The notes below the pieces were generated by a model. The model searched no databases, had not been told where the DNA came from, and saw nothing but the letters and a program-made list of their open reading frames with translations. From Nodosilinea nodulosa PCC 7104 (lineage in GTDB: Bacteria; Cyanobacteriota; Cyanobacteriia; Phormidesmidales; Phormidesmidaceae): 64,000 nt of DNA. The position numbers were made by a program, and so were the translations under genes. Below are positions 8,273 through 16,714 of the stretch, in pieces (position 1 is the first letter of the stretch; each line of letters starts with the position of its first letter). The DNA lies in contig NZ_JH976537.1 in NCBI RefSeq assembly GCF_000309385.1, positions 771,426-835,425 of the forward strand. Reading direction: 5' to 3'.

Positions 8273-9853
8273 TTACTTGCCAGCCAGGGTTAGAGCCGGA
8301 GTCTCTACCCTGGGCGACTGCATCGGGTCGTAGCCCAGCTGCTGGCTAATTCGATGTCTGGCCAGTGCCCGGTACTCCCAAAAGTGCTCTCCAGCGGCAC
8401 AGAGACCCAGATATACGTTTAGCATCTGCGGCTTATGGGTCAGGATGATCCAGAGCTGGTGCCAGAACTGTCGGCGCAGGTCGGCCCGACGAATGCCCTG
8501 GTGCCAGATGATTTGGGCGAAAAGCCGCAGCCCCTTCTTGAGGGGAAACTGCATGGTCTGCCGACGGCGCTGGGGCGAACGAATGTTGAGGCATTGCTGG
8601 AGGCAGCGTTTGAGATAGCTGCGAGGTTCGTAGAGCTGCCAGAACCCCGCCACATAGTCGTGGGCCAGTTCGGCCACCGGGCGCGTGGGAATAAAGTTCA
8701 TTAGGGTGTTTTGGTCGCCAGTGGGGTGGTTGCCGTCGAGCAGGCGCTGCTCCTGCTTCAGCCGCTCCCAGAGGGCGGTGTTGGGCAGGGCTTGCAGCAG
8801 GCCCAGCATGGGCTGGGGAATGCTGGTTTGCTCGACGAAGGCCTGAATGCGATCGCCCGCCCCCGAACGTTCACCATCAAACCCCAAAATGAACCCGGCA
8901 TAGATCAGCAGGCCCGCCTGGTTGATTTTTTGGCAGGCCTCGATCAGGGGGTTACGGGTGTTTTGAACTTTGCGCGTCACCTGCAAGCTGTCTTGGTCGG
9001 GGGTTTCAATTCCAAGGAAGACGGCGTAGAAGCCGGCTTCTCCCATCAGCTTTAGCAGCTCGTCGTCTTCGGCCAGGTTGACCGAGGCCTCGGTGATAAA
9101 CGTGAAGGGATAGCGGTGCTGCTTCATCCAGGGAATCAGCTCGCGCAAGAAGCGCTTGACGTTGCGCTGGTTGCCAATGAAGTTGTCATCGACAATAAAC
9201 AGCGAGCCGCGCCAGCCCAGGTCGTAGAGGGTTTGAAGCTCGGCCAGGGCCTGGGCTGGCTCCTTGGTGCGGGGCTTGCGCCCGTAGAGCGAAATAATGT
9301 CGCAAAACTCGCAGTTAAAGGGGCAGCCGCGCGAAAACTGCATGGCCATCATCAGGTAGGCGTCGCGCTGGAGCAGGTCATAGCGGGGTCGGGGACTCTG
9401 ACTGACATCGGGCTTCTCCAGGGAGCGAAAGACGCCTTGGGTATCGCCCCGGCTGAGAGCCTCTAAGAACTGAGGCACGGTCATTTCGCCTTCGTCTAAA
9501 ATCAAAAACTGAGCGCCCGCATCCAGGGCGTCCTGGGGGACCGAGGTAGGGTAGGGGCCGCCTACGGCCACCTGCTTACCCAGCCGCACAGCCTTTCGAA
9601 TCAGGGCCTGAAAGTCTGGCTTTTGCACCAGCATGGCGGAGATTATAACCAGGTCGCACCAGGCCCAGTCGGCGTCGGTTTCAGGGGTGACGTTGCGATC
9701 GCGGAAGCGAATGTCCCATTCTGGCGGCAAGAGAGCCGCGACGGTAATAATCCCTAGAGGTGGAATGGTGGCCTTCAGGCCAGCCATCTCCATGAAGCGA
9801 TCGTAGGACCAAAAAGACTGGGGAAATAAGGGATAGAGCAATAGTGCTTTCAT
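8273..9853 (-). CDS. B12-binding-domain radical SAM protein (DUF4070 type)
   Basis: 526 aa. N-terminal cobalamin-binding-like Rossmann domain (about 1-140, ending VAVGGPYPTSVP and FLILDEGE), then a radical SAM core with the CxxxCxxC cluster motif in RGCPFNCEFCDI near residue 180, a GFYAVFLGIETPD segment, and a C-terminal helical DUF4070-like region. Such proteins ligate a [4Fe-4S] cluster and SAM and often methylate unactivated carbons. The N-terminus differs from what I recall of the hopanoid C-2 methylase HpnP, so the substrate is left open. Convergent with the EAL gene, 33 bp apart. Confidence 0.85.
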   Translation of the reverse strand: MKALLLYPLFPQSFWSYDRFMEMAGLKATIPPLGIITVAALLPPEWDIRFRDRNVTPETDADWAWCDLVIISAMLVQKPDFQALIRKAVRLGKQVAVGGPYPTSVPQDALDAGAQFLILDEGEMTVPQFLEALSRGDTQGVFRSLEKPDVSQSPRPRYDLLQRDAYLMMAMQFSRGCPFNCEFCDIISLYGRKPRTKEPAQALAELQTLYDLGWRGSLFIVDDNFIGNQRNVKRFLRELIPWMKQHRYPFTFITEASVNLAEDDELLKLMGEAGFYAVFLGIETPDQDSLQVTRKVQNTRNPLIEACQKINQAGLLIYAGFILGFDGERSGAGDRIQAFVEQTSIPQPMLGLLQALPNTALWERLKQEQRLLDGNHPTGDQNTLMNFIPTRPVAELAHDYVAGFWQLYEPRSYLKRCLQQCLNIRSPQRRRQTMQFPLKKGLRLFAQIIWHQGIRRADLRRQFWHQLWIILTHKPQMLNVYLGLCAAGEHFWEYRALARHRISQQLGYDPMQSPRVETPALTLAGK

Positions 9854-10016
9854 ATCGTTTCACGCTCGCAGCTAGGGGCAGAAAAATAGTCGCGAAAAAA
9901 GAAAAACGGCTATGAATTTCTCAGTAACATTTTGCTAAAAGTACCGAGAATAATATATGACAAATTTCGGGTTAGTGCATCTATCTTTCGGCTGTCGTTC
10001 TCGATTCAGCCAAACC

Positions 10017-10046
10017 AAAACAGAGGGTAGCGATCGCTACCCTCTG
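10017..10046 (-). terminator. Palindromic terminator with a HIP1 core
   Basis: 10021-10046 is a perfect 26-bp palindrome (arms CAGAGGGTAGCGA/TCGCTACCCTCTG) centred on GCGATCGC. On the minus strand it is followed by TTTT (10020-10017), fitting a Rho-independent terminator about 90 bp after the small basic protein gene. The rest of 9854-10131 shows no gene. Confidence 0.5.
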
Positions 10047-10131
10047 CCAAAATAATCCACGGTATTCAGATTCCAAAAGCGCTGCGACCCCAGTTGGATC
10101 ATCTCCCCTGAACCCTGCGGTTTTAATGCGC

Positions 10132-10227
10132 TCAATCGTACCTTTTTGGATCTTTCTTTTTCTTTTTCTCGCTAGATTCTGCTTTGGGTTTTTTAGTTTC
10201 CTTATTGCCTTTTTTTTCCTTGCCCAT
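10132..10227 (-). CDS. Very small lysine-rich protein (31 aa)
   Basis: A 31-codon frame beginning MGKEKKGNKETKKPKAES and ending KKDPKRYD, with about 14 lysines and no hydrophobic segment. It resembles a short Lys-rich family (MG-K-x-KGNKE-KKPK) that I recall from several bacteria with no known role; the charge suggests RNA or other polyanion binding, which is inference. AGGA lies 8 nt before the ATG, and a good terminator follows. Its unusual A/K-rich codon content against a GC-rich background and the ribosome-binding site support it being real. 10228-10704, upstream of it, shows no other gene and probably holds its promoter. Confidence 0.65.
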   Translation of the reverse strand: MGKEKKGNKETKKPKAESSEKKKKKDPKRYD

Positions 10228-10704
10228 TGGTTTATTCCTGGTTAAAAACTGAAAGTGAGCAGCAGCTATAGACAGCACTCCTGTCGGCTACAAAGCAGCG
10301 AATCGGGCGCGCTGCGGCCCGGATTCTGGGCCAAACGCCCGATTGATGCTCAGGCTGGAGCTTCGTCTGGGATCAGCCGGTGTTGAGAGAGTTAGCGTAC
10401 CCGGACTGTATTTCTCTGCTGAGTGCTCTGGCCAAATTTATGAGGCCTAAAGGACAATTTATCAACCTAAACTGCCCTACCCTGAAAGGCTCTAGCGGCA
10501 ATCAAATCTGATGCGTACTGTCTGAAAAGTTCAGGGGCACCCGATCGGCTGCCTCGCAACGTGTAGCGCCGTCGCTGGTATCTACTTATTCTAGTGTGGG
10601 TTGGCAAATTCTGGGGGGCATTTACCAACGTTAACTAATTCCCCATCAGACGCGATCGCATCAATTGAGTAAAAGACCCCATTCCGCAGGCCATCGCGGC
10701 GCAA

Positions 10705-11487
10705 TCATGGGCTATCTCGGTCTACCCAGACCTTCATTTCAGTTAAGTTTAGGCACCCAAACTGCGTCGCCAGAGCTACATCGGCGGCATCGCGGCCGTG
10801 GGCAATGGTGATGCGGTTGCCTCGGGGCGCTGGCTGGGTGGGGTCGAAGGTGTACCAGCGATCGCCCACAAAGGCTTCAAACCAGGCGTGCAGATCCATC
10901 GGCTCTAGCTGATAGAGGTAGCCCACGACCATGCGGGCTGGAATGCTCAGGCTGCGGCACAGGGCTAGGCCTAGGTGAACAAAGTCGCGGCACACCCCCA
11001 CGCGCGTTTTTTCGGTTTCCACCGCAGAGGTAGAGGCATCGCTGGTGTCGTAGCGGTACTCGATGTGGGTATGAATCCAGTGGCGAATGGCGTCTACCTG
11101 GTCGTAGGCGGATTCAATATCCCCAACAATCTCGCTGGCCAAACGGCCCAGCAAATCGGCCTGGCAGTAGCGACTGGGCAGCAGAAACTGAAGCGTGTCG
11201 GCGGGCAGATCCTGCACGGGCACAAAGGGTGCCCCAAACTGAACCTCAATGCTGTCAGTGGTTTCGGCGATCGCCGTGCTGCTGACACGCAGTTGCCCCT
11301 CGGGCACCAGTAGCCGCTGGCACTGGTTCCCGTAGCTGTCGACATAGTCGGCGATGGGAACCGGAGGGTCGAGCTGGTAGTTTTCTTGGACAATCGTTTG
11401 ACCGCCGCCGCGCGGTCGCAGCATCAGAATCAGCGGAGATGGCTCGGTGGCCTCAAACAGAAGCTCGCACCCTGCATTTAGTCGCAT
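10705..11487 (-). CDS. Transglutaminase-like cysteine peptidase family protein
   Basis: 260 aa from the Met of MRLNAGCELLFE; an upstream in-frame Met at 11526 would add 13 residues. N-terminal beta-rich domain (1-120), then a transglutaminase core with catalytic Cys in RVGVCRDFVHLG, His in MDLHAWFE and Asp in WYTFDPTQ. This is the Bact_transglu_N plus core arrangement seen in putative bacterial proteases or amidases. No signal peptide, so cytoplasmic. GGGGAG lies 3 nt upstream of the chosen ATG, a short spacing, so the start is uncertain. No clear operon partner. Confidence 0.85.
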   Translation of the reverse strand: MRLNAGCELLFEATEPSPLILMLRPRGGGQTIVQENYQLDPPVPIADYVDSYGNQCQRLLVPEGQLRVSSTAIAETTDSIEVQFGAPFVPVQDLPADTLQFLLPSRYCQADLLGRLASEIVGDIESAYDQVDAIRHWIHTHIEYRYDTSDASTSAVETEKTRVGVCRDFVHLGLALCRSLSIPARMVVGYLYQLEPMDLHAWFEAFVGDRWYTFDPTQPAPRGNRITIAHGRDAADVALATQFGCLNLTEMKVWVDRDSP

Positions 11488-11711
11488 TGGCTCCCCTGGT
11501 AGTAGTCCCATAATAGCGGCGGCCATGGGTAGCGGCGATCGCAGCGGTAAAATAGCTCCAGCCCTGGCCCAACAGCAACCCGTACACCGCTGTTGGCCCC
11601 GCCCTTTGCCAGGGCCGAGCCTTGGGCTTCAGCTCGTTTTTGAGCCATCTTTCAGGCCAAACAACTGCCCGCTGGCCGCTGCTCTAACGCCCGCTTGATG
11701 GGTGTTTTGGG

Positions 11712-12203
11712 CTAGGGGCAGTAGAGGGTATCGCGGGTACTGCGGCCCGTCACCGGATTGGTGCCCTTGGCCACCTCACACAGCATTTTGTTGACCTTGG
11801 GGTCGAGCAGCACGTCGGTAAAGTCGGCCCCGTCGATGGTGGTTTCGCGAAAGTCGGTGCCAAAGGCGTAGGCTCCCTCAAGGATGGCGTTGGTGAGGTT
11901 GGCCTGATAGAACCGCGCCCCGTCTAGGGTAGCCCCGCTCATGTCGGCCCCCTCCATATTGGCGCGGGCCAGGGTGGTGTCAAACAGGCGCACGCCGCGC
12001 AGGTTGGTGTGGCTCATGTCGGCATCGGCCATATCGGCGCGGGTGTAGTCGTTGCCGCGCAGGTCCTGGTTGGACCAGTCGCTCATGCGCAGGTTTTGGC
12101 GATCGTAGCTGGTGGCCTGGGCGGGGCTGCCCCAGCCGATGCAGAGGGCTAGCACCATCAGCGTGGCTACAAAAATCCGACACAGGCTGGATCGACTGAC
12201 CAT
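11712..12203 (-). CDS. Exported pentapeptide-repeat protein (probably thylakoid lumen or periplasm)
   Basis: 163 aa. A Sec-type signal peptide (SRSSLCRIFVATLMVLALCIGWGSPAQA, read in pieces: basic start, hydrophobic core, AQA cleavage site) is followed by A(D/N)LxX pentapeptide repeats over about residues 40-130 (for example ADMADADMSHTNLRG and GADMSGATLDGARFY), which form a right-handed beta helix. Two Cys near the C-terminus (MLCEV, LYCP) could form a disulfide. ATG 12203 is preferred to the upstream TTG at 12221. Similar small lumenal pentapeptide proteins are common in cyanobacteria and plant thylakoids; their role is unclear. Confidence 0.85.
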   Translation of the reverse strand: MVSRSSLCRIFVATLMVLALCIGWGSPAQATSYDRQNLRMSDWSNQDLRGNDYTRADMADADMSHTNLRGVRLFDTTLARANMEGADMSGATLDGARFYQANLTNAILEGAYAFGTDFRETTIDGADFTDVLLDPKVNKMLCEVAKGTNPVTGRSTRDTLYCP

Positions 12204-12429
12204 GGCTCCTAATCTGTTCAAGGTCTACATATCTGAGTCTACAGGCTGAACCAGAGCCAAACCAAGCCCACCGTCGATAGGTATTCGTGTTGTCAACCAT
12301 TATTGTCTGGAATCTTGCGTCTGGAATCTTGCGCTTAATTCTGTAGTCATAGGTGGATGCTTGCCTTCGACGATATTGCGGGTGGGCATCCCAGGAACCC
12401 TTCGCCCCCAGCGTTAAGAACTCTTGTCT

Positions 12430-13347
12430 ATGGCTACCGACTATGTTTTGTTTGTGCATGGCGTCAAACACCGCCAGCCTGACGAGTTTAACCGCACGGC
12501 CCAGGATCTGCTGCAGAACGTGCAGCGAACTATGGGCGATCGCGATCGCACCCTTAAGCCCATCGTGGTGTTTTGGGGCGATTTGAACGTCGGACCCCAG
12601 GCTTCCCTGAAACAGGATCTGGAGGCCTCGCCCCAGTGGCGCAAGCTGTGGCTGACCGATTTTCGGATTCAGGAAGTGCTTGAGTTTGCTGGCGATGCGG
12701 CGCTCTACCTGAGTCGCCACGTGGGGGCCCAGGTGGTGCAGCGGTTTCGGGAAATGGCGCTACCGGCGTTACAGGGGGCGCAGCCCGGCGATCGCCTCCA
12801 CCTCGTCACCCACAGCCTGGGCAGCGTCATTCTTTTTGATCTGCTGTTTGCCGCCCGCTGGGATGACCCCAGGCTGGATGGCGACGCCAGCACCCATCAG
12901 ACTCGTGCGATCGTCCAGCAGCTGCGAGAGGCGTTTTTTGGCCTGGGCCAGCGGCCGGGGGAGGGAATCGCTATCTCTAGTCTGCACACCCTGGGGTCGC
13001 CCATTGCCCTGTTCAGCCTGCTCTCGGTGACCGGTGACAGCACCCACGATTTGACCAAAGACATGCGATCGCTGCTGCAAAACCTCTACCACCACCGGGG
13101 CCTAAAACCCCTGCCCTGGTACAACTACATGCATCCCGGCGACCCGATCGCCTACCCCCTGCAAGGGCTGATACCCCGGCTGATGGGCAACGCCCAGCTC
13201 TATGTGCACCTGCGGGATGTGATTACCGAGCATCGCGGCCTGCCGATTACTGCCGGACGCCTGCCGCTGCTCTGGGGCAGTGATGCCCACAGCAGCTACT
13301 GGAAAAGCGACACCGTTGTTAAGACCATGGCAGCGGCGATGCGGTAG
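12430..13347 (+). CDS. Alpha/beta-hydrolase family protein (lipase/PGAP1-like)
   Basis: 305 aa. Starts with a hydrophobic strand and oxyanion motif YVLFVHGVKHRQP, followed by the nucleophile elbow T-H-S-L-G-S (HLVTHSLGSVILFD) around residue 130. A HTLGSPIALFS segment and a late Asp/His pair (HPGDPI; DAHSSYW) may complete the triad. No signal peptide. Probably an intracellular esterase or lipase; substrate unknown. ATG at 12430 is used rather than an upstream TTG. Convergent with the arylamine N-acetyltransferase gene, 2 bp apart. Confidence 0.8.
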   Translation: MATDYVLFVHGVKHRQPDEFNRTAQDLLQNVQRTMGDRDRTLKPIVVFWGDLNVGPQASLKQDLEASPQWRKLWLTDFRIQEVLEFAGDAALYLSRHVGAQVVQRFREMALPALQGAQPGDRLHLVTHSLGSVILFDLLFAARWDDPRLDGDASTHQTRAIVQQLREAFFGLGQRPGEGIAISSLHTLGSPIALFSLLSVTGDSTHDLTKDMRSLLQNLYHHRGLKPLPWYNYMHPGDPIAYPLQGLIPRLMGNAQLYVHLRDVITEHRGLPITAGRLPLLWGSDAHSSYWKSDTVVKTMAAAMR

Positions 13348-13349
13348 GC

Positions 13350-14165
13350 CTAAAACAATCGGCTGAAGTCCCTATTTTCGGGCAGCCTGAGCTGAAACGT
13401 TTCGGTCAGTACCGCTTCCAATTGTTCTGATGAGGTGAGCTGGCGCTTTTCGGTCTGCCCGCTCAGGGAGTGGGTGGCGAGCTCCGTGTTGCGCAGGCCA
13501 TAGCGGCGCGCAGGGTCTACCCTGGCGGCCATCAGGCCCGTCACAAAAATAGAGTTGGGATGGGTGGAAACATGCCAGTTGCTCACCCCGTAGTCGCAGG
13601 CATACTGGGGCTGCAAATCGAACTGGTAGAGCGGTTTCCAGGCTTCGGCAATCTGCGCCTGGAGCACCCAAAATCCGTCGGCCTGCACCAGTCGAAATGG
13701 CTCGTGGGGAGTCTCCTGCTCCAGGTCAGGAATCAGCCGCAGCGGGGCGGTCAGCGTCAGTCCGCCAAAGCCCACGTCGGCAATGTAGGGTTCGCCGTCC
13801 AGATCCACTAGCAAGACCATGTGGCTGCGGGGAGTCAGGGTATCGGGGGGCAAATTCCACAGCACCCGCGCCCCCAGCCCCGTGACCGAAAAGCCCAGGG
13901 TGGTGAGCACCGATCGCAGCAGCCCGTTTTGCTCAAAGCAGTAGCCGCCGCGCCCTCCGTAAATTAGCTTTTGCACCAGCGAGGGCAAGTCTAGCTCGAC
14001 CGGCTGGCCCAGAAACGAGCTGAGGTTTTCGAAGGCGATCGCCTGGGGATGGCGCAGATGAATGCCTTGCAGGGTGGCCAGGGTAGGGGTATGGCTCCCG
14101 TCGTAGCCAATCCGTTGAAAATAGGCCTCAAGATCAGCCGCATCGAGGGTAGGAGCCGATGACAT
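13350..14165 (-). CDS. nat: Arylamine N-acetyltransferase
   Basis: 271 aa, the usual length of the family. Catalytic triad visible: C76 in RGGYCFEQN, H115 in RSHMVLLV and D130 in IADVGFGG. These enzymes transfer an acetyl group from acetyl-CoA to arylamines or hydrazines, or serve as amide synthases in secondary metabolism. The cytoplasmic product stands alone and is divergent from cysS. It ends 2 bp from the hydrolase stop codon. Confidence 0.93.
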   Translation of the reverse strand: MSSAPTLDAADLEAYFQRIGYDGSHTPTLATLQGIHLRHPQAIAFENLSSFLGQPVELDLPSLVQKLIYGGRGGYCFEQNGLLRSVLTTLGFSVTGLGARVLWNLPPDTLTPRSHMVLLVDLDGEPYIADVGFGGLTLTAPLRLIPDLEQETPHEPFRLVQADGFWVLQAQIAEAWKPLYQFDLQPQYACDYGVSNWHVSTHPNSIFVTGLMAARVDPARRYGLRNTELATHSLSGQTEKRQLTSSEQLEAVLTETFQLRLPENRDFSRLF

Positions 14166-14314
14166 AGGTTAGCTCAATCAGAAATCAATCTACAGAATTC
14201 ATTATGAGATGAGTCTAGGTTCTATAGCTGCTGGAAAATCCTGGCGGAAAAGCCAGATCTGCCGCCGGGGCCATGTCGCTGAGCGCGGTGATTGCGTCGC
14301 GCCCGGTTTCGGTG

Positions 14315-14345
14315 TTGAATCGTTCTGTTAGCGTCCTTTTATAAT
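14315..14345 (+). promoter_or_regulatory. Probable sigma70-type promoter of cysS
   Basis: TTGAAT (14315-14320) and a perfect TATAAT (14340-14345) spaced by 19 nt, 20 bp before the cysS start. The leader would be only about 14 nt, and I see no Shine-Dalgarno sequence. Confidence 0.5.
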
Positions 14346-14365
14346 GGGCATTTTGCGCCCCCGCC

Positions 14366-15841
14366 ATGAGCGTCGTTCTCTACAACACCCTGACCCGCCA
14401 AAAAGAACCCTTTGAGCCCCTGGAGCCGGGCCGGGTAAAAATTTACTGCTGCGGCGTCACGGTGTACGACTACTCGCACCTGGGCCACGCCCGCAGCTCA
14501 ATCGTGTGGGACACGGTGCGGCGCTACCTGATGTGGCGGGGCTACGCCGTCCGCTACGTGCAAAATTTCACCGACATCGATGACAAAATTCTCAATCGAG
14601 CCAAGACCGAGCATTCCTCCATGCAGACAGTGGCTGAACGCTACACCCAGGCTTATCTAGAAGATATGGTCCGCCTCAACGTGTTGGAGGCAGACGAGTA
14701 CACCTACGCGACCAAAACCCTGGACGGCATTCAGCGCTTGATTGGCGAGCTGGAGCAAAAGGGCTACGCCTACCCCGCCGCTGGGGATGTCTACTACGCC
14801 GTGCGCAAGTTCGACGGCTACGGCAAACTCTCGGGCCGCAAGCTCGACGACATGCAGGCCGGGGCCAGCGGTCGGGTGGCAGCGGAGGACTCGATCAAAC
14901 ACGACCCCTTTGATTTTGCCCTGTGGAAGGGTGCCAAGGACGGCGAACCCTTTTGGGAGTCACCCTGGGGGCCGGGGCGACCAGGCTGGCACATCGAGTG
15001 CTCGGCCATGATTCGCGATCGCCTTGGCGACACCATTGACATCCACGTCGGCGGCAGCGATCTGGTCTTTCCCCACCACGAGAACGAGATCGCTCAGTCG
15101 GAGGCGGCCACCGGCCACCCCCTCTCCCGCTACTGGATGCACAACGGCATGGTGAACGTGGGCGGCGAGAAGATGTCGAAATCCCTCGGCAACTTTACCA
15201 CCATTCGCGACCTGCTGGATGCGCCCAACGCCCCCGATCCGATGGCGGTGCGGCTGTTTTTGCTCCAGGGCAGCTACCGCAAGCCGGTGGACTTTACCGA
15301 CGAGGCGATCGCCGCCGCCCAAACCAGCTGGGGTACGCTCAAAGATGGCCTGCTGTTTGGCCACCAGTACGGAGCCAAGCTGGGCTGGGCCGACGCTGAA
15401 GATTCTGCCTTTGGCGACCCTGCCGCCATGCGCATCGATCGCGACAGCGCCCCCGTGCAAGCCTTCCAAACCGCGATGGATGACGACTTCAACACCGCTG
15501 GCGGCCTGGCGGTGCTGTTTGAGCTGGCCAAGGAACTGCGCCGGGCGGGCAACCTGATTACCCACACCGGCAAGGCCGACACCGACAGCGCCACCCTGCG
15601 CCAGCAGTGGCAAACCCTGGTCTGCCTGGCTCAGGTACTCGGTTTAGAAGCTCAGCCAGAAGCGGAAGCCTCTACCGAAGGCGGACTGTCTGCCAGCGAG
15701 ATCGAGGCGCTGCTGACCCAGCGGCGGGAGGCGCGGGCGGCGAAGGACTTTGCGGAGGGCGATCGCATCCGCGACCTCCTGCAAGCCTCAGGCATTACTC
15801 TGATCGACAAGCCCGGCGGCGTGACCGAATGGCATCGCTAA
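14366..15841 (+). CDS. cysS: Cysteinyl-tRNA synthetase
   Basis: 491 aa class I aminoacyl-tRNA synthetase that charges tRNA-Cys. The zinc/cysteine-binding YCCGVTVYDY precedes the HIGH-type motif HLGH (YSHLGHARS); the KMSKS loop is intact (GGEKMSKSLGNF). CysS-specific sequence includes WHIECSAM and GGSDLVFPHHENE. The C-terminal helical anticodon-binding part ends in an EGDRIRDLL segment typical of the family. Essential housekeeping gene, full length. The last 4 bp overlap the stop of the convergent hypothetical gene. Confidence 0.97.
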   Translation: MSVVLYNTLTRQKEPFEPLEPGRVKIYCCGVTVYDYSHLGHARSSIVWDTVRRYLMWRGYAVRYVQNFTDIDDKILNRAKTEHSSMQTVAERYTQAYLEDMVRLNVLEADEYTYATKTLDGIQRLIGELEQKGYAYPAAGDVYYAVRKFDGYGKLSGRKLDDMQAGASGRVAAEDSIKHDPFDFALWKGAKDGEPFWESPWGPGRPGWHIECSAMIRDRLGDTIDIHVGGSDLVFPHHENEIAQSEAATGHPLSRYWMHNGMVNVGGEKMSKSLGNFTTIRDLLDAPNAPDPMAVRLFLLQGSYRKPVDFTDEAIAAAQTSWGTLKDGLLFGHQYGAKLGWADAEDSAFGDPAAMRIDRDSAPVQAFQTAMDDDFNTAGGLAVLFELAKELRRAGNLITHTGKADTDSATLRQQWQTLVCLAQVLGLEAQPEAEASTEGGLSASEIEALLTQRREARAAKDFAEGDRIRDLLQASGITLIDKPGGVTEWHR

Positions 15842-16671
15842 AGCCTCCAACCCCGAGAGCCATAGAGTGTAGATTCGACTTTTCTGAATGCCCGCTCGGC
15901 CTTGTCTAGCGATTTCATCAGCTGGGACTCGTTCTCGGGCTCATTAATGGCAATTTGGCCCAGTTCAAGACTGGCCTTAATTAGGCTAAAAACAGGACCA
16001 TTCATGGGCGGCTGTCCATTGCCGCCGCGAAGCACCTTAGCCTGTTTGGCTAAATCATCGAGCAGCGGGGCAAAGTCTTTATTGGGTTTTAGTATTATCC
16101 TTGCCGCATCTTTGCGCGGAGGCGAGTCGAAAGATTCAATAATTCGGCCCGCATTTTTGGCCAATAGATATAGCTGCTTTAGCTCGCTTTTGATGCCCCC
16201 GCCAAAGTAGATGTTTGTGCCTTGGAGTAGCCCATCGTAGACAATTTGCCCTTTGAAAGGAAGCAGCACCGCTTTAACTAGCAGCGGCAGATTGCTTCGA
16301 TGAATCATTTCATCAAAGCTGTCCCACAGCCCTAAAACTCCATAAACCACATCTTTATCGCTGATAAAAACGGCGTACTTTTTGAGAAAGCGCTCAATGT
16401 AAAAGGTCCCATCGATAAAGTTCTTCCACGAGGCGATAATCTTGAGCTGATCGGTCCTAAAACCCGAAGGATTTTCTTCGACGAAGCAATCAATTAGCTC
16501 TGGATGTTGATACAGCGCGTCCCGAACGGCCATCTTCTCTTCCGTTGGGCGGGTTTCAAAGACTGCTGGTTCTTCGATGTGAGGCACAAGTTTGAGCCGC
16601 TGGTTGACGTAGATTTGCAGACTCCACATCAGCTCAAAGAATAGGGCCGCATCAGCTTCAGAAAGTTTCAT
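15838..16671 (-). CDS. Hypothetical protein, mainly helical
   Basis: 277 aa from ATG 16671; an upstream GTG at 16710 would add 13 residues and leave 4 bp to the preceding gene. No signal peptide or membrane segment; rich in charged helices (for example SLDKAERAFRKVESTL at the C-terminus). Its base composition is distinctly lower in GC than both neighbours, hinting at acquisition. It follows the J-like/M50 gene on the same strand and could be translated with it. Not a family I recognise. Confidence 0.7.
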   Translation of the reverse strand: MKLSEADAALFFELMWSLQIYVNQRLKLVPHIEEPAVFETRPTEEKMAVRDALYQHPELIDCFVEENPSGFRTDQLKIIASWKNFIDGTFYIERFLKKYAVFISDKDVVYGVLGLWDSFDEMIHRSNLPLLVKAVLLPFKGQIVYDGLLQGTNIYFGGGIKSELKQLYLLAKNAGRIIESFDSPPRKDAARIILKPNKDFAPLLDDLAKQAKVLRGGNGQPPMNGPVFSLIKASLELGQIAINEPENESQLMKSLDKAERAFRKVESTLYGSRGWRL

Positions 16672-16714
16672 AGCAAAATCAGGACGATCAGCACTCCATA
16701 CTGATACCACAGGT

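Noticed and set aside
8273-9853. Assignment of the radical SAM protein as hopanoid methylase HpnP
   Set aside because: The N-terminus does not match what I recall for HpnP, and no hopanoid genes are nearby.
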